A stretch of 64,000 bases of DNA from Tropicimonas_B omnivorans (GTDB lineage: Bacteria; Pseudomonadota; Alphaproteobacteria; Rhodobacterales; Rhodobacteraceae), in assembly GCF_031846565.1 (NCBI RefSeq), contig NZ_JAVRHL010000006.1:1-64000 (forward strand), written 5' to 3'. Shown here piece by piece: positions 37,423-46,045 of the stretch (positions are counted from its first letter, which is position 1; every line of letters starts with the position of its first letter). Both the position numbers and the translations under genes were made by a program. The notes under the pieces are model-generated. The model searched no databases, had not been told where the DNA came from, and saw only the letters and a list, made by a program, of their open reading frames with translations.

Positions 37423-38427
37423 TCAGGATCCGTAATAGTCGCGATACCAGCGCACGAAACACGCGATGCCTTCGCGGAACGGGGTTTGCGGGCGGTAGCC
37501 AGTGAGCTGTTGCAGCACCGAGGCGTCGGCCCAAGTGGCGGGGACATCGCCGGTCTGCATCGGCATGTAGTTGCGGATCGCCTTCTTGCCCACCTCATCC
37601 TCGATTGCCTCGACGAAATCTAGCAGCCGCACCTTGTCGGAATTGCCGATATTCACCACACGGAAGGGCGCTACGGGTGACAGGCTGTCGCCCTCGACGG
37701 CCGTTTCCGGGCCACCCGGTACCGCGTCGATCAGCAGTCGGATGCCGCGCACCAAGTCGGTGACATAGGTGAAATCGCGCCACATATCACCATCGTTGTA
37801 GATGTCGATAGGCATCCCCTCCAAAATCCCCTTGGTGAACTTGAACAGCGCCATGTCGGGGCGCCCCCAAGGGCCGTAGACCGTGAAGAACCGGAACATG
37901 GTCGTCGGCAGGGCGTAGATATGGGCATAGGAATGGCCCATCGACTCGTTCGCCTTCTTGGTCGCGGCGTAAATCGTCAGTTGGTTGTCGGCCTTTTGCG
38001 TCTCGGCGAACGGCATCTCGGTATTGGCGCCATAGGCCGAACTGGTTGATGCCATCAACAAATGCTGTACCGGCACCGCACGCGCCGCTTCCATGACGTT
38101 GAACGTGCCGACGATATTGGCGTCGATATAGGCGCGCGGGTTTTCGAGACTGTAGCGCACACCTGCCTGCGCGGCGAGATGAACTATGACATCGGGCGCA
38201 GCGCTAGTGATTGCCGCCTGAACCGCATCATTGTCCTCGAGCCTTGCCTGAGTGAAGCTGAATTGCGGATGCTGACGCAGCACCTCCAGACGCCGTTCCT
38301 TAAGCCGGACATCATAATAGTCCGTCATGCCGTCGAAGCTGGCAACCCTCCACCCTTCCTGTAGCAGCAGTTCGGCCAGGTGAAACCCGATGAACCCTCC
38401 GGTTCCGGTGATGAATGCGGTTCTCAA
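37423..38427 (-). CDS. lpsL: UDP-glucuronate 4-epimerase (LpsL/CapI-like)
   Basis: 334 residues; start appears to be TTG 38427, overlapping the ugd remnant's stop. FITGTGGFIGFHLAELLL, DYYDVRLKERRLEVL, AQAGVRYSLENPRAYIDANI, STSSAYG, YAATKKANE (YxxxK) and the RFFTVYGPWGRPDMA block specific to uronate epimerases. Converts UDP-GlcA to UDP-GalA. Since ugd beside it is truncated, UDP-GlcA must come from elsewhere in the genome. Confidence 0.88.
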   Translation of the reverse strand: MRTAFITGTGGFIGFHLAELLLQEGWRVASFDGMTDYYDVRLKERRLEVLRQHPQFSFTQARLEDNDAVQAAITSAAPDVIVHLAAQAGVRYSLENPRAYIDANIVGTFNVMEAARAVPVQHLLMASTSSAYGANTEMPFAETQKADNQLTIYAATKKANESMGHSYAHIYALPTTMFRFFTVYGPWGRPDMALFKFTKGILEGMPIDIYNDGDMWRDFTYVTDLVRGIRLLIDAVPGGPETAVEGDSLSPVAPFRVVNIGNSDKVRLLDFVEAIEDEVGKKAIRNYMPMQTGDVPATWADASVLQQLTGYRPQTPFREGIACFVRWYRDYYGS

Positions 38428-38680
38428 CGTTCGACTCCCACATAGGTCTCGAACCCGGCCTGCAGTGCAGTTTTCCGGTCATAAATGTTGCGCAGGTCGA
38501 CCAACGCCGAACAGGACATGCTCGCCGCCATCCGGGCTAGATCGAGCGCGCGGAACTGATTCCATTCGGTCAGGATCACAAGCGCATCGGCACCGGTGCA
38601 GGCGGCGTAAGGGTCTTCGATCCACTCTACGCCTGGCTACAGGGTCTCGCCTTCCTTGCGACCATGCGGTTCGACCACCT
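38424..38680 (-). pseudogene. UDP-glucose 6-dehydrogenase (Ugd), C-terminal remnant
   Basis: Minus frame reads PHGRKEGETL, a TAG (38637-38639), then PGVEWIEDPYAACTGADALV, TEWNQFRALDLARMAASM, LVDLRNIYDRKTALQAGFE and stop at 38424. This is the last 80-85 residues of Ugd. The NAD domain and catalytic Cys are missing. Upstream of about 38680 the sequence is unrelated. It once supplied UDP-GlcA for the adjacent epimerase. Confidence 0.75.
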
Positions 38681-38712
38681 AATTTTCATTATATTTCTTC
38701 ACAGTCGCGTTT

Positions 38713-39075
38713 TCAGTTCTGTGTGGATTTTAGTGCAACATCGAGCGCTTCAGCCTCGAGCGCCGCGATCTCTCCCCTCAGTGCTTCGTATTCTTCAATC
38801 TTCCGCACTAGGAACGCGCGCGTCAGCGCCGCCTTCCGCGCGACGCCTTTTGGCGTCAAAATGTAAGCATATCGGCGTTTGTCTTCAGCCGCCGTGAAAT
38901 TCCCCAACTTCACTAGCCCTTTGTCGATCAGCGCGTTCAGCACGTAATGAATACCGCCGACACTGACCCCGACCGCCCCTGCCAGCTCCCGCTGGGACAT
39001 TTCCGGGTTTTCTTGCAGAAGGCGAAGCACGCGGAAATACGTGTCTTCCTGCAGCTTGGTGCGCTTGCTGGCCAT
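38713..39075 (-). CDS. MarR-family EPS-associated transcriptional regulator
   Basis: 120 residues. Winged helix LLQENPEMSQRELAGAVGVSVGGIHYVLNALIDKGLVK, quoted here in parts (NPEMSQRELAGAVGVS; VLNALIDKGLVKLGNF), RYAYILTPKGVARKA, then a C-terminal coiled coil IEEYEALRGEIAALEAEA. This matches the small MarR-like regulators found at the start of exopolysaccharide loci in proteobacteria. It is the first regulatory gene of the minus-strand glycan locus and likely controls it. No operator could be identified with confidence in the 160 bp upstream. Confidence 0.8.
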   Translation of the reverse strand: MASKRTKLQEDTYFRVLRLLQENPEMSQRELAGAVGVSVGGIHYVLNALIDKGLVKLGNFTAAEDKRRYAYILTPKGVARKAALTRAFLVRKIEEYEALRGEIAALEAEALDVALKSTQN

Positions 39076-39233
39076 TTCAGGGTTTTCTCAGGCTACCGCA
39101 CAAGGCCTGCCCTTGGCGTGCCTTGCTTGATACAATGGTGATGTTGAGAAAAATTCCCATCGCTCAGTTCCGACCGATATCAAATGCTGCACACGCAAAC
39201 AAGAGGCAAATTCCGAGGTTTAACAGTTCGCTA

Positions 39234-39461
39234 TCAAGCATCTTCAAGCAGCCGCCTGATAACGCCGTCACCAACTTTCGGGCATAGCTCCTCCTCGAGC
39301 TTTGCCACGCTGTCGTCCGCCGGCGCCAGAACTGTGACGCGGTGGCTGTCGGAGAGCAGCGCCTTCAGAACCGGCTGGCGGAAGTTCCAGATGTTCCAGG
39401 CGGCATTCACGGTCAGCATGACGTGAAGGGGCTGTTCTGGGGCGCTCGACTTCTGGGCCAT
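39234..39461 (-). pseudogene. Glycosyltransferase N-terminal fragment
   Basis: Reads HVMLTVNAAWNIWNFRQPVL, LLSDSHRVTVLAPADDSVAKLE, the start of a GT4 enzyme of WbpT/PglA type, then loses similarity at EEELCPKVGDG and stops at 39234. About 60 genuine residues remain of a usual 380. It marks the upstream end of the glycan cargo. Confidence 0.6.
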
Positions 39462-39598
39462 GAAACTTGTGCCGACTATTCTGCTACTGGACGGCCCCGT
39501 CCTATTGGTGCGTCCTCCGGGAGGCCAGAAATAGTTTTTCCGTTCGCCTCCGTCGCCACCCACCTCCTCGGAACACACCCATCCGAGGAGATTTCCCC

Positions 39599-39964
39599 TT
39601 GTCGAGACGTCCGAAATACCCGCCCCATCCCACGCCGCCCGACGATCCCGGCCGTCGCTTTCTCGACCAATCGCTGAGGAAGCTGCGCGGCGAGGGCTAT
39701 CGCGGTGCGGGGGCGCGGTCGCCCGGCCGGCGCCCCTGGAACGCGGTTTCCGAGATGGAGAGGCTGGAGGTTCGCCCCGAGGGCGACGGCTGGGTCGCCG
39801 AGCTTGGATTCAAGACGCGCTGGGGCAGGGCGGCGGTGTTTCTGCGGGTGCCGGCCCGGGGATGTTACCCGAGCCGGCGGCAGGCGGAGGTGGAGGCACG
39901 CAATGCCCTCCGCCGGCTGATGCGCCGCGTGGATGGCCCGGGGCTCACGGCCCCTTGGCGTTGA
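39599..39964 (+). CDS. Hypothetical protein (121 aa), island backbone
   Basis: TTG start at 39599 chosen because GAGGAG lies 8 nt upstream and the longer frame runs into unrelated sequence. Basic, arginine-rich N terminus (SRRPKYPPHPTPPDDPGRRF) then a compact domain LEVRPEGDGWVAELGF...AAVFLRVPARGCYPSRRQAE. No family recognised. It converges on, and overlaps by 20 bp, the relaxosome accessory gene. First gene of the right-hand backbone module. Confidence 0.5.
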   Translation: MSRRPKYPPHPTPPDDPGRRFLDQSLRKLRGEGYRGAGARSPGRRPWNAVSEMERLEVRPEGDGWVAELGFKTRWGRAAVFLRVPARGCYPSRRQAEVEARNALRRLMRRVDGPGLTAPWR

Positions 39965-40295
39965 AGGGCAGGCTGCCGGTGTCCCGCGCCCTGTCCTCGG
40001 GCGGGGTCGCCCGGGCGGCCGCCGCCTCGGCAAGATCCTGCAGCACTTCGAACAACGGGAAGGCCTCGCGCTCGCGCCGCTTCAGGCGGCCATGCACGAG
40101 GCCCGCGATCCGCTTGCGCTCGTTCGGGGGCAGAGTCGTCAGCCAGTCGAGAAAGGCATAGCCGAACAGGATCTTCCTGCGGGTGTCGCGCTTGCGGTGC
40201 TGTGCGGCCGCCTTCACCTTCGCGTCGGCCAGTTTTGCGCGTTCCCGCGCGATCTTCTCTTCCAGCGCGGCGACCTGTTTTTCCACGGGTGTCAT
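39945..40295 (-). CDS. TraD/MobC-like relaxosome accessory protein
   Basis: 116 residues from ATG 40295 (AAAGGA 7 nt upstream; a second ATG two codons earlier is too close). Coiled-coil N terminus VEKQVAALEEKIARERAKLA, then HRKRDTRRKILFGYAFLDWL, the KxxRRxxxxG pattern of small TraD-like proteins in MOBQ systems of alphaproteobacteria. It is divergent from the MobA/MobL gene across the oriT-like site, the usual arrangement. Confidence 0.6.
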   Translation of the reverse strand: MTPVEKQVAALEEKIARERAKLADAKVKAAAQHRKRDTRRKILFGYAFLDWLTTLPPNERKRIAGLVHGRLKRREREAFPLFEVLQDLAEAAAARATPPEDRARDTGSLPFNAKGP

Positions 40296-40420
40296 CGTCA
40301 TTTCCTTTCGGTTCGTCTCACCGAAAGGGAAATGCGGCCCCGGGGCCCGTGCCGCTCCCCGGAAATTTCCTACGTGCCCGATGGCGGCAAAAAGCGCCCC
40401 CACCGAGCCTGACGAAAGGC

Positions 40421-40455
40421 GAAGGGCGCGGTTACGCAACTCCCAGGGGAGTTGC
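40421..40455 (-). other. Probable oriT, RSF1010/Ti (MOBQ) type
   Basis: On the minus strand, perfect 9-bp arms GCAACTCCC and GGGAGTTGC with a 2-nt centre (40436-40455) are followed directly by GTAACCGCGCCCT (40435-40423). RSF1010 oriT has an inverted repeat followed by GTAAGTGCGCCCT, nicked between GCG and CCCT: 11 of 13 positions agree. The predicted nick is on the minus strand between 40427 and 40426. It lies between the accessory gene and the MOBQ relaxase. Confidence 0.75.
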
Positions 40456-40516
40456 CGCGCGCCTGCGGCGGCCTTTTTTCCGAGCGAGGGCCGGCCGGGG
40501 GCGCCATCTCCTCGGC

Positions 40517-41749
40517 ATGAGACACAAAGCCTCCCGCTTCGAAGTGAAGATCCGCAACCGCGCCAACACGCCCTCCATCGTCGCGGCCGCGGCCTATTGT
40601 GCGGGCGGGCGCTACCGCTGCGACCGCACTGGGCAGGTGAAAAACTATTCCCGCCGCCGCGATGTCGTCTCGGTCGAATCCATCAAGATGCCCCACGATC
40701 CCGAGCGGATCTGGAACCTCGCCAGCGCGGCGGAGAAAAATCCCCGCGCCCGGCTCGCCCGTGAGATTTTGGTGTCGCTGCCGCACGAGCTACCGCTTGA
40801 GACGCAGCGCGTTCTGGTGCGCGGCTACTGCCTCTGGCTGCACGACCGCTTCGGGATTTCCGCCATGGCGGCGATCCATCACCCGCTTGCCCATGGGTTG
40901 GATGACGAGGTCGTCGCCGACATGATCCCGCAGACCGAGGGGCGGAAAAAGCCGGCGAAGCCGCGCAAGGATGAGCGAGGGAATCCGCTCAATCACCACG
41001 TTCACATCCTGTGCCCGACGAGGTTTTGGGACGAGGAAACACAGAGCTTCGGCGAGAAAATCCGCGACCTCGACGACGTAAAAACCGGCCCCGGATGCGT
41101 CCGCCAGATCCGCGAGGAATGGCAGCGCCGCGTCAATCGTCATCTGGAAAAGGCGGGCGTGAAGACCCTTGTGGACCTGCGCAGCTACGAGGCGGCCGCC
41201 GCGGCCGGCGACGCGCCCGAGGGGCTGACCCCGCAGCCCAAGCTCGGGCCGCGCAACGCGGCGCGCGGTCGGCGGCGTGAGCAGGAGACGGGGCGCGACG
41301 ACACCTTCCTCGGCCAGGCCCGGGCGAAGACCCGCGCCGCGAACGAGGCGCTCTGGCAGAGCTGGCTGATCCTGCGGGACGCCGAACGCGAGAAGGCGCG
41401 GCTGGAAAGGTCGCACCGGATCGCCGCCGAAACGGAGGCGGCGCGCCGGGCGGAGGCCGCCGAGGCCGAGGCGAAAATCGACACCGCCGAGACCGCCGCC
41501 GCCCGCGCCGAGGCCATCGCGGCCGCCCCCCACCTCGACGCGCTCGACCCGCAGCCGGCCGCGATCGCATGGGCCGAAGGCAGGCTCAAGGCCGAGATCG
41601 AACCGGAAAGCGACAGGACTCTCGACCCCGAAACAGAAACGGCGGCCACCCCGGAAACGGAGCAGCCGCCGAAATTCGTGATGAGCGAGAAGGAGAAGAA
41701 ACGCGCCCGCCCGCCGCGCCAGAGGCAGAGGGTGAGGGGCGGCGGGTGA
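40517..41749 (+). CDS. MobA/MobL family (MOBQ) relaxase
   Basis: 410 residues from ATG 40517. VKIRNRANTPSIVAAAAYCAGGRY gives the motif I tyrosine region, quoted in part as AAAYCAGGRYRC; motif III is the histidine cluster NHHVHILCPTRFW near residue 160. RQIREEWQRRVNRHLEKAG follows, as in Ti TraA and RSF1010 MobA N-terminal domains. The C terminus is a charged coiled coil without the TraA helicase or the MobA primase domain. It should nick the oriT just upstream. Coupling protein and T4SS must be supplied in trans. Confidence 0.88.
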   Translation: MRHKASRFEVKIRNRANTPSIVAAAAYCAGGRYRCDRTGQVKNYSRRRDVVSVESIKMPHDPERIWNLASAAEKNPRARLAREILVSLPHELPLETQRVLVRGYCLWLHDRFGISAMAAIHHPLAHGLDDEVVADMIPQTEGRKKPAKPRKDERGNPLNHHVHILCPTRFWDEETQSFGEKIRDLDDVKTGPGCVRQIREEWQRRVNRHLEKAGVKTLVDLRSYEAAAAAGDAPEGLTPQPKLGPRNAARGRRREQETGRDDTFLGQARAKTRAANEALWQSWLILRDAEREKARLERSHRIAAETEAARRAEAAEAEAKIDTAETAAARAEAIAAAPHLDALDPQPAAIAWAEGRLKAEIEPESDRTLDPETETAATPETEQPPKFVMSEKEKKRARPPRQRQRVRGGG

Positions 41750-41767
41750 GCCTGGGCGATGACGCGA

Positions 41768-42355
41768 TCAGACCCAATTCCCCCTGGGAGCCATGCCGGC
41801 CACTTCGCTGATTGCCGCGCGGCGAGCGATGTGCTGAGGGCTGGGAAACCGCCCGTGGGCCTTCGTGAGAAGACGGTCGTGGCGCGCCCGGTCAATGTTA
41901 TCGGAGGCCAGAATGGCGCATGCGGTTTCCTGCCAGAAACGCGGCGAAAGCGAGGTCATGCGCAGGGCCGCGATCTGGCCGGTCGCACTGTCGACCACAT
42001 GAAGAACGAAAGGCCAGGTGGCCTGCGACGTCAGCTTTTCCGCAGTTTCCAGAACCCTGCGCAGCGCGATGCGATCCGCCGGCGCCTCTATCCCCAGCGC
42101 GAAGCTGCAATCAAGGCAGAGGCCACCCACGCGGATGACGAGAACAGGCAGAACGTCCGGCCCGCTGCGCAGCTTGGTCAGCGAAAGGTGCAGCTTCGCG
42201 GAACCGAGCGAAAGCCGCTCCGCGTCGTCGATATCGCGAAGCTCGATGGCACAGATTGCCAGGTGGTCATCGCCCTGTTCCTTGAGAAACATGCAGGCGC
42301 CATCCTGCGGCAACCGGGGGAGGGAGGAGGGCTGACCCACTTGGAGGGAGATCAT
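41768..42355 (-). CDS. Hypothetical protein (195 aa)
   Basis: AAGGA 8 nt before ATG 42355. Begins MISLQVGQPSSLPRLPQDGA; hydrophobic strands include VLPVLVIRVGGLCLDCSFAL and TWPFVLHVVDSATGQIAAL. No signal peptide or known motif. It converges with the relaxase and is codirectional with the next two hypothetical genes; it belongs to the element backbone. I do not recognise the family. Confidence 0.55.
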   Translation of the reverse strand: MISLQVGQPSSLPRLPQDGACMFLKEQGDDHLAICAIELRDIDDAERLSLGSAKLHLSLTKLRSGPDVLPVLVIRVGGLCLDCSFALGIEAPADRIALRRVLETAEKLTSQATWPFVLHVVDSATGQIAALRMTSLSPRFWQETACAILASDNIDRARHDRLLTKAHGRFPSPQHIARRAAISEVAGMAPRGNWV

Positions 42356-42435
42356 CGTTTGTATCCTTCATGATTGAGGAGACAGCGCGCGAGGGGGAGG
42401 CGCGCTGTCGATAAAGTTGTGGAGAGCGGCCTCGG

Positions 42436-42750
42436 TCAGCCCCGCCGCCAGGGCGCGCGGGCGACCGTGTCGACGAGGCGGCGCTGCCGCGTGTCGAGCC
42501 GCTGCCAGGCAGCGCGGAAATCGGCGTAGTCCTCCGGCAGCAGGTCGAGCCGGCCGAAGGCGAGCGCGACGGCGATGGTCTCGCTGGTCGAAAGCGGGCC
42601 GATGGCATCGTCAACGTCCGCCCCGCCGAGAATGCGGCGGCAGGCGCCGGTGTCGCCGCCCCCCATGCCAGAGGTGATCTCGGCCAGGGCGGCCTCATGC
42701 GCGGCTTTCTCCGCCTTGGCGCGGCGGAGCATGTCGAGTGCGTCGTTCAT
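42436..42750 (-). CDS. Hypothetical protein (104 aa)
   Basis: Start MNDALDML at 42750, with AAGGAAGA 6 nt upstream; the longer upstream frame lacks any site. Helical, acidic (DMLRRAKAEKAAHEAALAEI; LAFGRLDLLPEDYADFRAAW). No recognised domain. Codirectional with flanking hypothetical genes. Confidence 0.55.
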   Translation of the reverse strand: MNDALDMLRRAKAEKAAHEAALAEITSGMGGGDTGACRRILGGADVDDAIGPLSTSETIAVALAFGRLDLLPEDYADFRAAWQRLDTRQRRLVDTVARAPWRRG

Positions 42751-42917
42751 GGAAGTCTTCCTTTCGTGAAACGCGGCGGCCGGGGATCGGCCGGCTGATG
42801 AGGAAGTCGGAAGGTTCGAGATTGCGCGGGAAAGATCGGCGACATGACCTTGCGTAAGGGAGCTGGCCCCCGGCGCCCCGCGTGGCGAGGCCGAACGCGG
42901 GAGCTCCCTCCGCTTGG

Positions 42918-43700
42918 TCACGGGGTCTTCGCGACCTCTTGGCTATCCACAGCCGTCCGCTTGCGCCGGCCGCGTTTAGGCCAGGGCTCGCCCCAGATGT
43001 CGAAGAGAGGAAACCCCTCGCGCCGTTCGGCGTGATAGGCCCGGTAGTCGTAGATCTTCCGGGTCTCCTCGGGCGCCTTTGACGCCACGCCGTAATGGTT
43101 GCAGCCGATTATATCGGTATGCCCGCCGCCGTCGCGCTCGGCATCGGCGCGCTCCAGCTCCAGCAGCTCGCGCAGGGGCTTGGCCTGTTCGATGGCTTGG
43201 AGCCTGCGGTGTTTCGAGCTGTCGCGCTGGCGCTCCGCGACCTCGGCGTCGGCGAGCCGGCCGAGAAAAGCTTCTTGAAGATGAGATGTGGACAGCCGGT
43301 CGGAGCCGATGCGCGAGTGGCAGCGCAGGCGGAGGGCCTCGAGCGCCTCGTCACCCAGATGCGCCAGCTCGCGCCCCCGCTTCAGTCGGCGCTCGACGGC
43401 GTGGTCCAGGTATGCCGCGACGACCTGTTCCTCGAGCCGGTAGCGCAGCAGACCGAAGGTCTCCCACGAAATCTGGGCCTCGACATCTTCGAGCGAGGTG
43501 CGCTCGAGGCTGGCGGTCACCGATCTGAACGCACCGCGCGCGTCGAACTGCAGGCGGGCGTGGCAGGTCACATCGAACCGGCTCATCGCTTCGCGCAGCA
43601 GGCCGGAGACCGAGGCGTTGAGCTGGAGCTTCAGCTTCGCCGCTTCGAGGGCGACCATGCCGGACAGAAGTGCCGGCAGGCCGATGGGGAGAACATGCAT
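42918..43700 (-). CDS. Hypothetical protein (260 aa)
   Basis: GGAAAGGA 6-8 nt before ATG 43700. N terminus hydrophobic (VLPIGLPALLSGMVALEAAK), then a mostly helical charged body and a C-terminal IYDYRAYHAERREGFPLFDIW. No family recognised. It is the first of three minus-strand backbone genes and is divergent from the primase-like gene across 143 bp, where promoters probably lie. Confidence 0.55.
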   Translation of the reverse strand: MHVLPIGLPALLSGMVALEAAKLKLQLNASVSGLLREAMSRFDVTCHARLQFDARGAFRSVTASLERTSLEDVEAQISWETFGLLRYRLEEQVVAAYLDHAVERRLKRGRELAHLGDEALEALRLRCHSRIGSDRLSTSHLQEAFLGRLADAEVAERQRDSSKHRRLQAIEQAKPLRELLELERADAERDGGGHTDIIGCNHYGVASKAPEETRKIYDYRAYHAERREGFPLFDIWGEPWPKRGRRKRTAVDSQEVAKTP

Positions 43701-43843
43701 CGGGGGTCCTTTCCTGTGATGCGCGGCGGCCGGGATCGGCTGCCTGACCAGGACCTGGATGCGCCCGGGGTGGCCCGAAAACGACCGACCACATGACTTA
43801 ACGTCAATTTCTGGGAAGAGCCGGCCGGACGTAGGTCCTGCCC

Positions 43844-45430
43844 ATGGATCTCTCGCAGCACCACAGTTTCAGCACCGCCACGCGCCCCGCCGCCGCGCAC
43901 ATGCCGGCCGAGGCTTACCTGCGCCTGTTGCACCCGCTTGGCGCGCAAGGCTCGGCGACGTTGATGCTGCTGGAAGAGGACAGGCGCTGCGCGCGCACAT
44001 ACCGCCCCGATGCGCTGCCCTTCGCGGCGCTCAACTGGCTCGACCGCGCGGCCTATGTCACCCTGCATCGCTTCCGTGGCACGCGCTCCGGCGGGAGGCT
44101 GGCGGCGCTCAACGTGCTGGCGCTCGATCTCGATTATCGGACCATGCCGCAATGGCGCGGGGCCGCGCCGGGAAAGGTGGCGCTTGCGGTGAAGACGGCG
44201 GCGCAGGGCCTCGGCCTGTCGCTGCCCTCGGTCGTCACCGACACCGGCCGGGGCCTCGCCGTGCTCTGGCTCATTCATGAGCTGCCCGGTGCCGCCGCGC
44301 CGCGCTGGCGGCCGGCTCAGCGCTGCCTGATCGACCTGTTTGCGACCTTCGGGGCTGACCGCTCCTGTGGCGACGCCGCGCGCATCTTCCGCCTTCCCGA
44401 GACGGTGAATGCGAAATGCGGCCGCACCGTCACCGTCCTGGGCGGCACCCTGCGGCGCCACGATTTCGACGCGCTCGCCGATGCGATCTACACCGCCGCC
44501 GGCCGGCCCACCCGGACGGAGCTTGGTCAGCGGAAGGCTCGGAAGGCTGAGCGGCACGCCATGCCGGCCGGCGGCCCGCGCGGCCTCGCCCCCGCCGCCC
44601 GCTTCGCACAGGTCCGCGCCGACCTGATGGCGCTCGCCCGGCACTGGGGCGGGCAGGTGCCGGAGGGGCTTCGCAACTCATGGCTTCACCTGCTCGCGAC
44701 CTGCCTGACACACCAGCACGGCGGTCCCAACCTCGCGCCCGAGGTCGAGGCCGCGGCGCGCCACTGTGCCGGCCTGTCGCCTGCCGAGGTCGCCGCCGTG
44801 ATCCGCGCGGCCGAGCGGCGTCAGAAAGGCGAGCAGGATCGGTATTTCTACAGCGGCGCGCGCACGGCCGAGATGCTGGGCGTCTCCGATGATCTCGCCC
44901 GCCGCCTGCATCTCAAACAAATCCACTCCGAGGCGGAGAGGGCCCGGCGGCGGCTGGAGAAGGAGGCCGGCCGCCGCCGCGCGAAGGGGATGGCAACGCG
45001 CGAGGACTACCTCGCCGTCCATGCAACCTCCCGGGAAAAACCATGGGAGGCCCACGGTTATTCCCGCGCGACCTGGTATCGCCGGGGCTGTCCGCCGGCG
45101 CCCGCCGCGAAAACCGCCGAACCGGCGTCCCAGGACACCTGCACCCCGCGTGAGACAGGTCTGCCGCCGCTACAGGGGGGCTTGCCACGCCGCAGGCCCC
45201 GGCCCGCCCTCTCAGCGGGGCACCAGCCCCTCCACCCATCCCCCGAAGCCCCCAGGAACCACCGCCAGCCCCCCGCGCAACCAGCCCCGACCCGGCCCGA
45301 CCCCAGCCGAAGTCCGCCGAACCGCCTGCCGGACCTGTCGCCGACACCGGAAGAGATCGTATTGGCGGAAGAGATCTTCCCGGGGGCAATGGCATGCCCC
45401 GACCCCTTTGCCGCCGCACGCGCCTCGTGA
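43844..45430 (+). CDS. Primase/replication-initiator-like protein (AEP-type)
   Basis: 528 residues. NVLALDLDYRTMP provides an acidic motif, SVVTDTGRGLAVLWLIHE and DAARIFRLPETVNAKCGRTV the later strands; RLPxTxNxK is a hallmark of plasmid and phage primase-polymerases. A helix-turn-helix-like stretch (ARTAEMLGVSDDLARRLHL) follows near residue 345. The C-terminal 100 residues are proline-rich and disordered. It could initiate replication of the excised or transferred element. Assignment rests on motifs; the ribosome site is weak. Confidence 0.6.
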   Translation: MDLSQHHSFSTATRPAAAHMPAEAYLRLLHPLGAQGSATLMLLEEDRRCARTYRPDALPFAALNWLDRAAYVTLHRFRGTRSGGRLAALNVLALDLDYRTMPQWRGAAPGKVALAVKTAAQGLGLSLPSVVTDTGRGLAVLWLIHELPGAAAPRWRPAQRCLIDLFATFGADRSCGDAARIFRLPETVNAKCGRTVTVLGGTLRRHDFDALADAIYTAAGRPTRTELGQRKARKAERHAMPAGGPRGLAPAARFAQVRADLMALARHWGGQVPEGLRNSWLHLLATCLTHQHGGPNLAPEVEAAARHCAGLSPAEVAAVIRAAERRQKGEQDRYFYSGARTAEMLGVSDDLARRLHLKQIHSEAERARRRLEKEAGRRRAKGMATREDYLAVHATSREKPWEAHGYSRATWYRRGCPPAPAAKTAEPASQDTCTPRETGLPPLQGGLPRRRPRPALSAGHQPLHPSPEAPRNHRQPPAQPAPTRPDPSRSPPNRLPDLSPTPEEIVLAEEIFPGAMACPDPFAAARAS

Positions 45431-45499
45431 CGCGCAGCGGCAAGCGGTCTTGGGGCCCTGACAGAAGAGCTGCCGTCGTTTCACTTCACGACAGGAGCT

Positions 45500-46045
45500 A
45501 TGATGTTCGATCAAATCCAACCAGACTGGCAGCAGGATCTCGCGCTCGGCGACGTGGTTCTCTTCCGCTTTCCCACCACCGAAGATCTCCCCGAGGGCGA
45601 GGCGCCCAAGATGCGGCCCTGCCTCGTTCTCGACACGCCCCGGCTTACCGGGAAGAGCTTCGCCAAGCTCGCCTACGGCAGCTCCGCCTATGGCAAATCC
45701 AATCGCGGCCGCGAGGTGATCGTCCGGCAGGCGCCCTCCATCGCTGAGGCCGGCCTCAACCGGCCATCGCGGTTCACCCTTGCCCGGACGCTGTTCGTCA
45801 GCCTCGATCACCCCGGCTTCGACGCCGAGACCCACGGCGACCCCCGCATCGGCCGGCTCGACGGTGGGCTGATGGAGCGTCTGCACGCCCTGCGCGCCCG
45901 GATGCAGGCCGAAGCGGACATCGCCGCCGACCGGCGCCGGGCACGGCGCGAGGAGCGGCGCCGCTGGCTGGCCGAGGGGCGCGCGGCGGCCCGGCACAAT
46001 CGCGACCTCCTGCAAGACCGCGCTGTGGCGGGAGGTGCCCGATGA
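45500..46045 (+). CDS. PemK/MazF-like domain protein
   Basis: 181 residues. GDVVLFRFPTTEDLPEGEAP, KMRPCLVLDTPR and ARTLFVSLDHPGF resemble the SH3-like barrel of PemK/MazF (GDI/VV.. RP.LVL). A charged helical tail of 50 residues (RARMQAEADIAADRRRARRE) is added. The following gene overlaps by 4 bp (ATGA) and may be a functional partner, but it is not an obvious antitoxin. Toxin activity is not established. Confidence 0.5.
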   Translation: MMFDQIQPDWQQDLALGDVVLFRFPTTEDLPEGEAPKMRPCLVLDTPRLTGKSFAKLAYGSSAYGKSNRGREVIVRQAPSIAEAGLNRPSRFTLARTLFVSLDHPGFDAETHGDPRIGRLDGGLMERLHALRARMQAEADIAADRRRARREERRRWLAEGRAAARHNRDLLQDRAVAGGAR

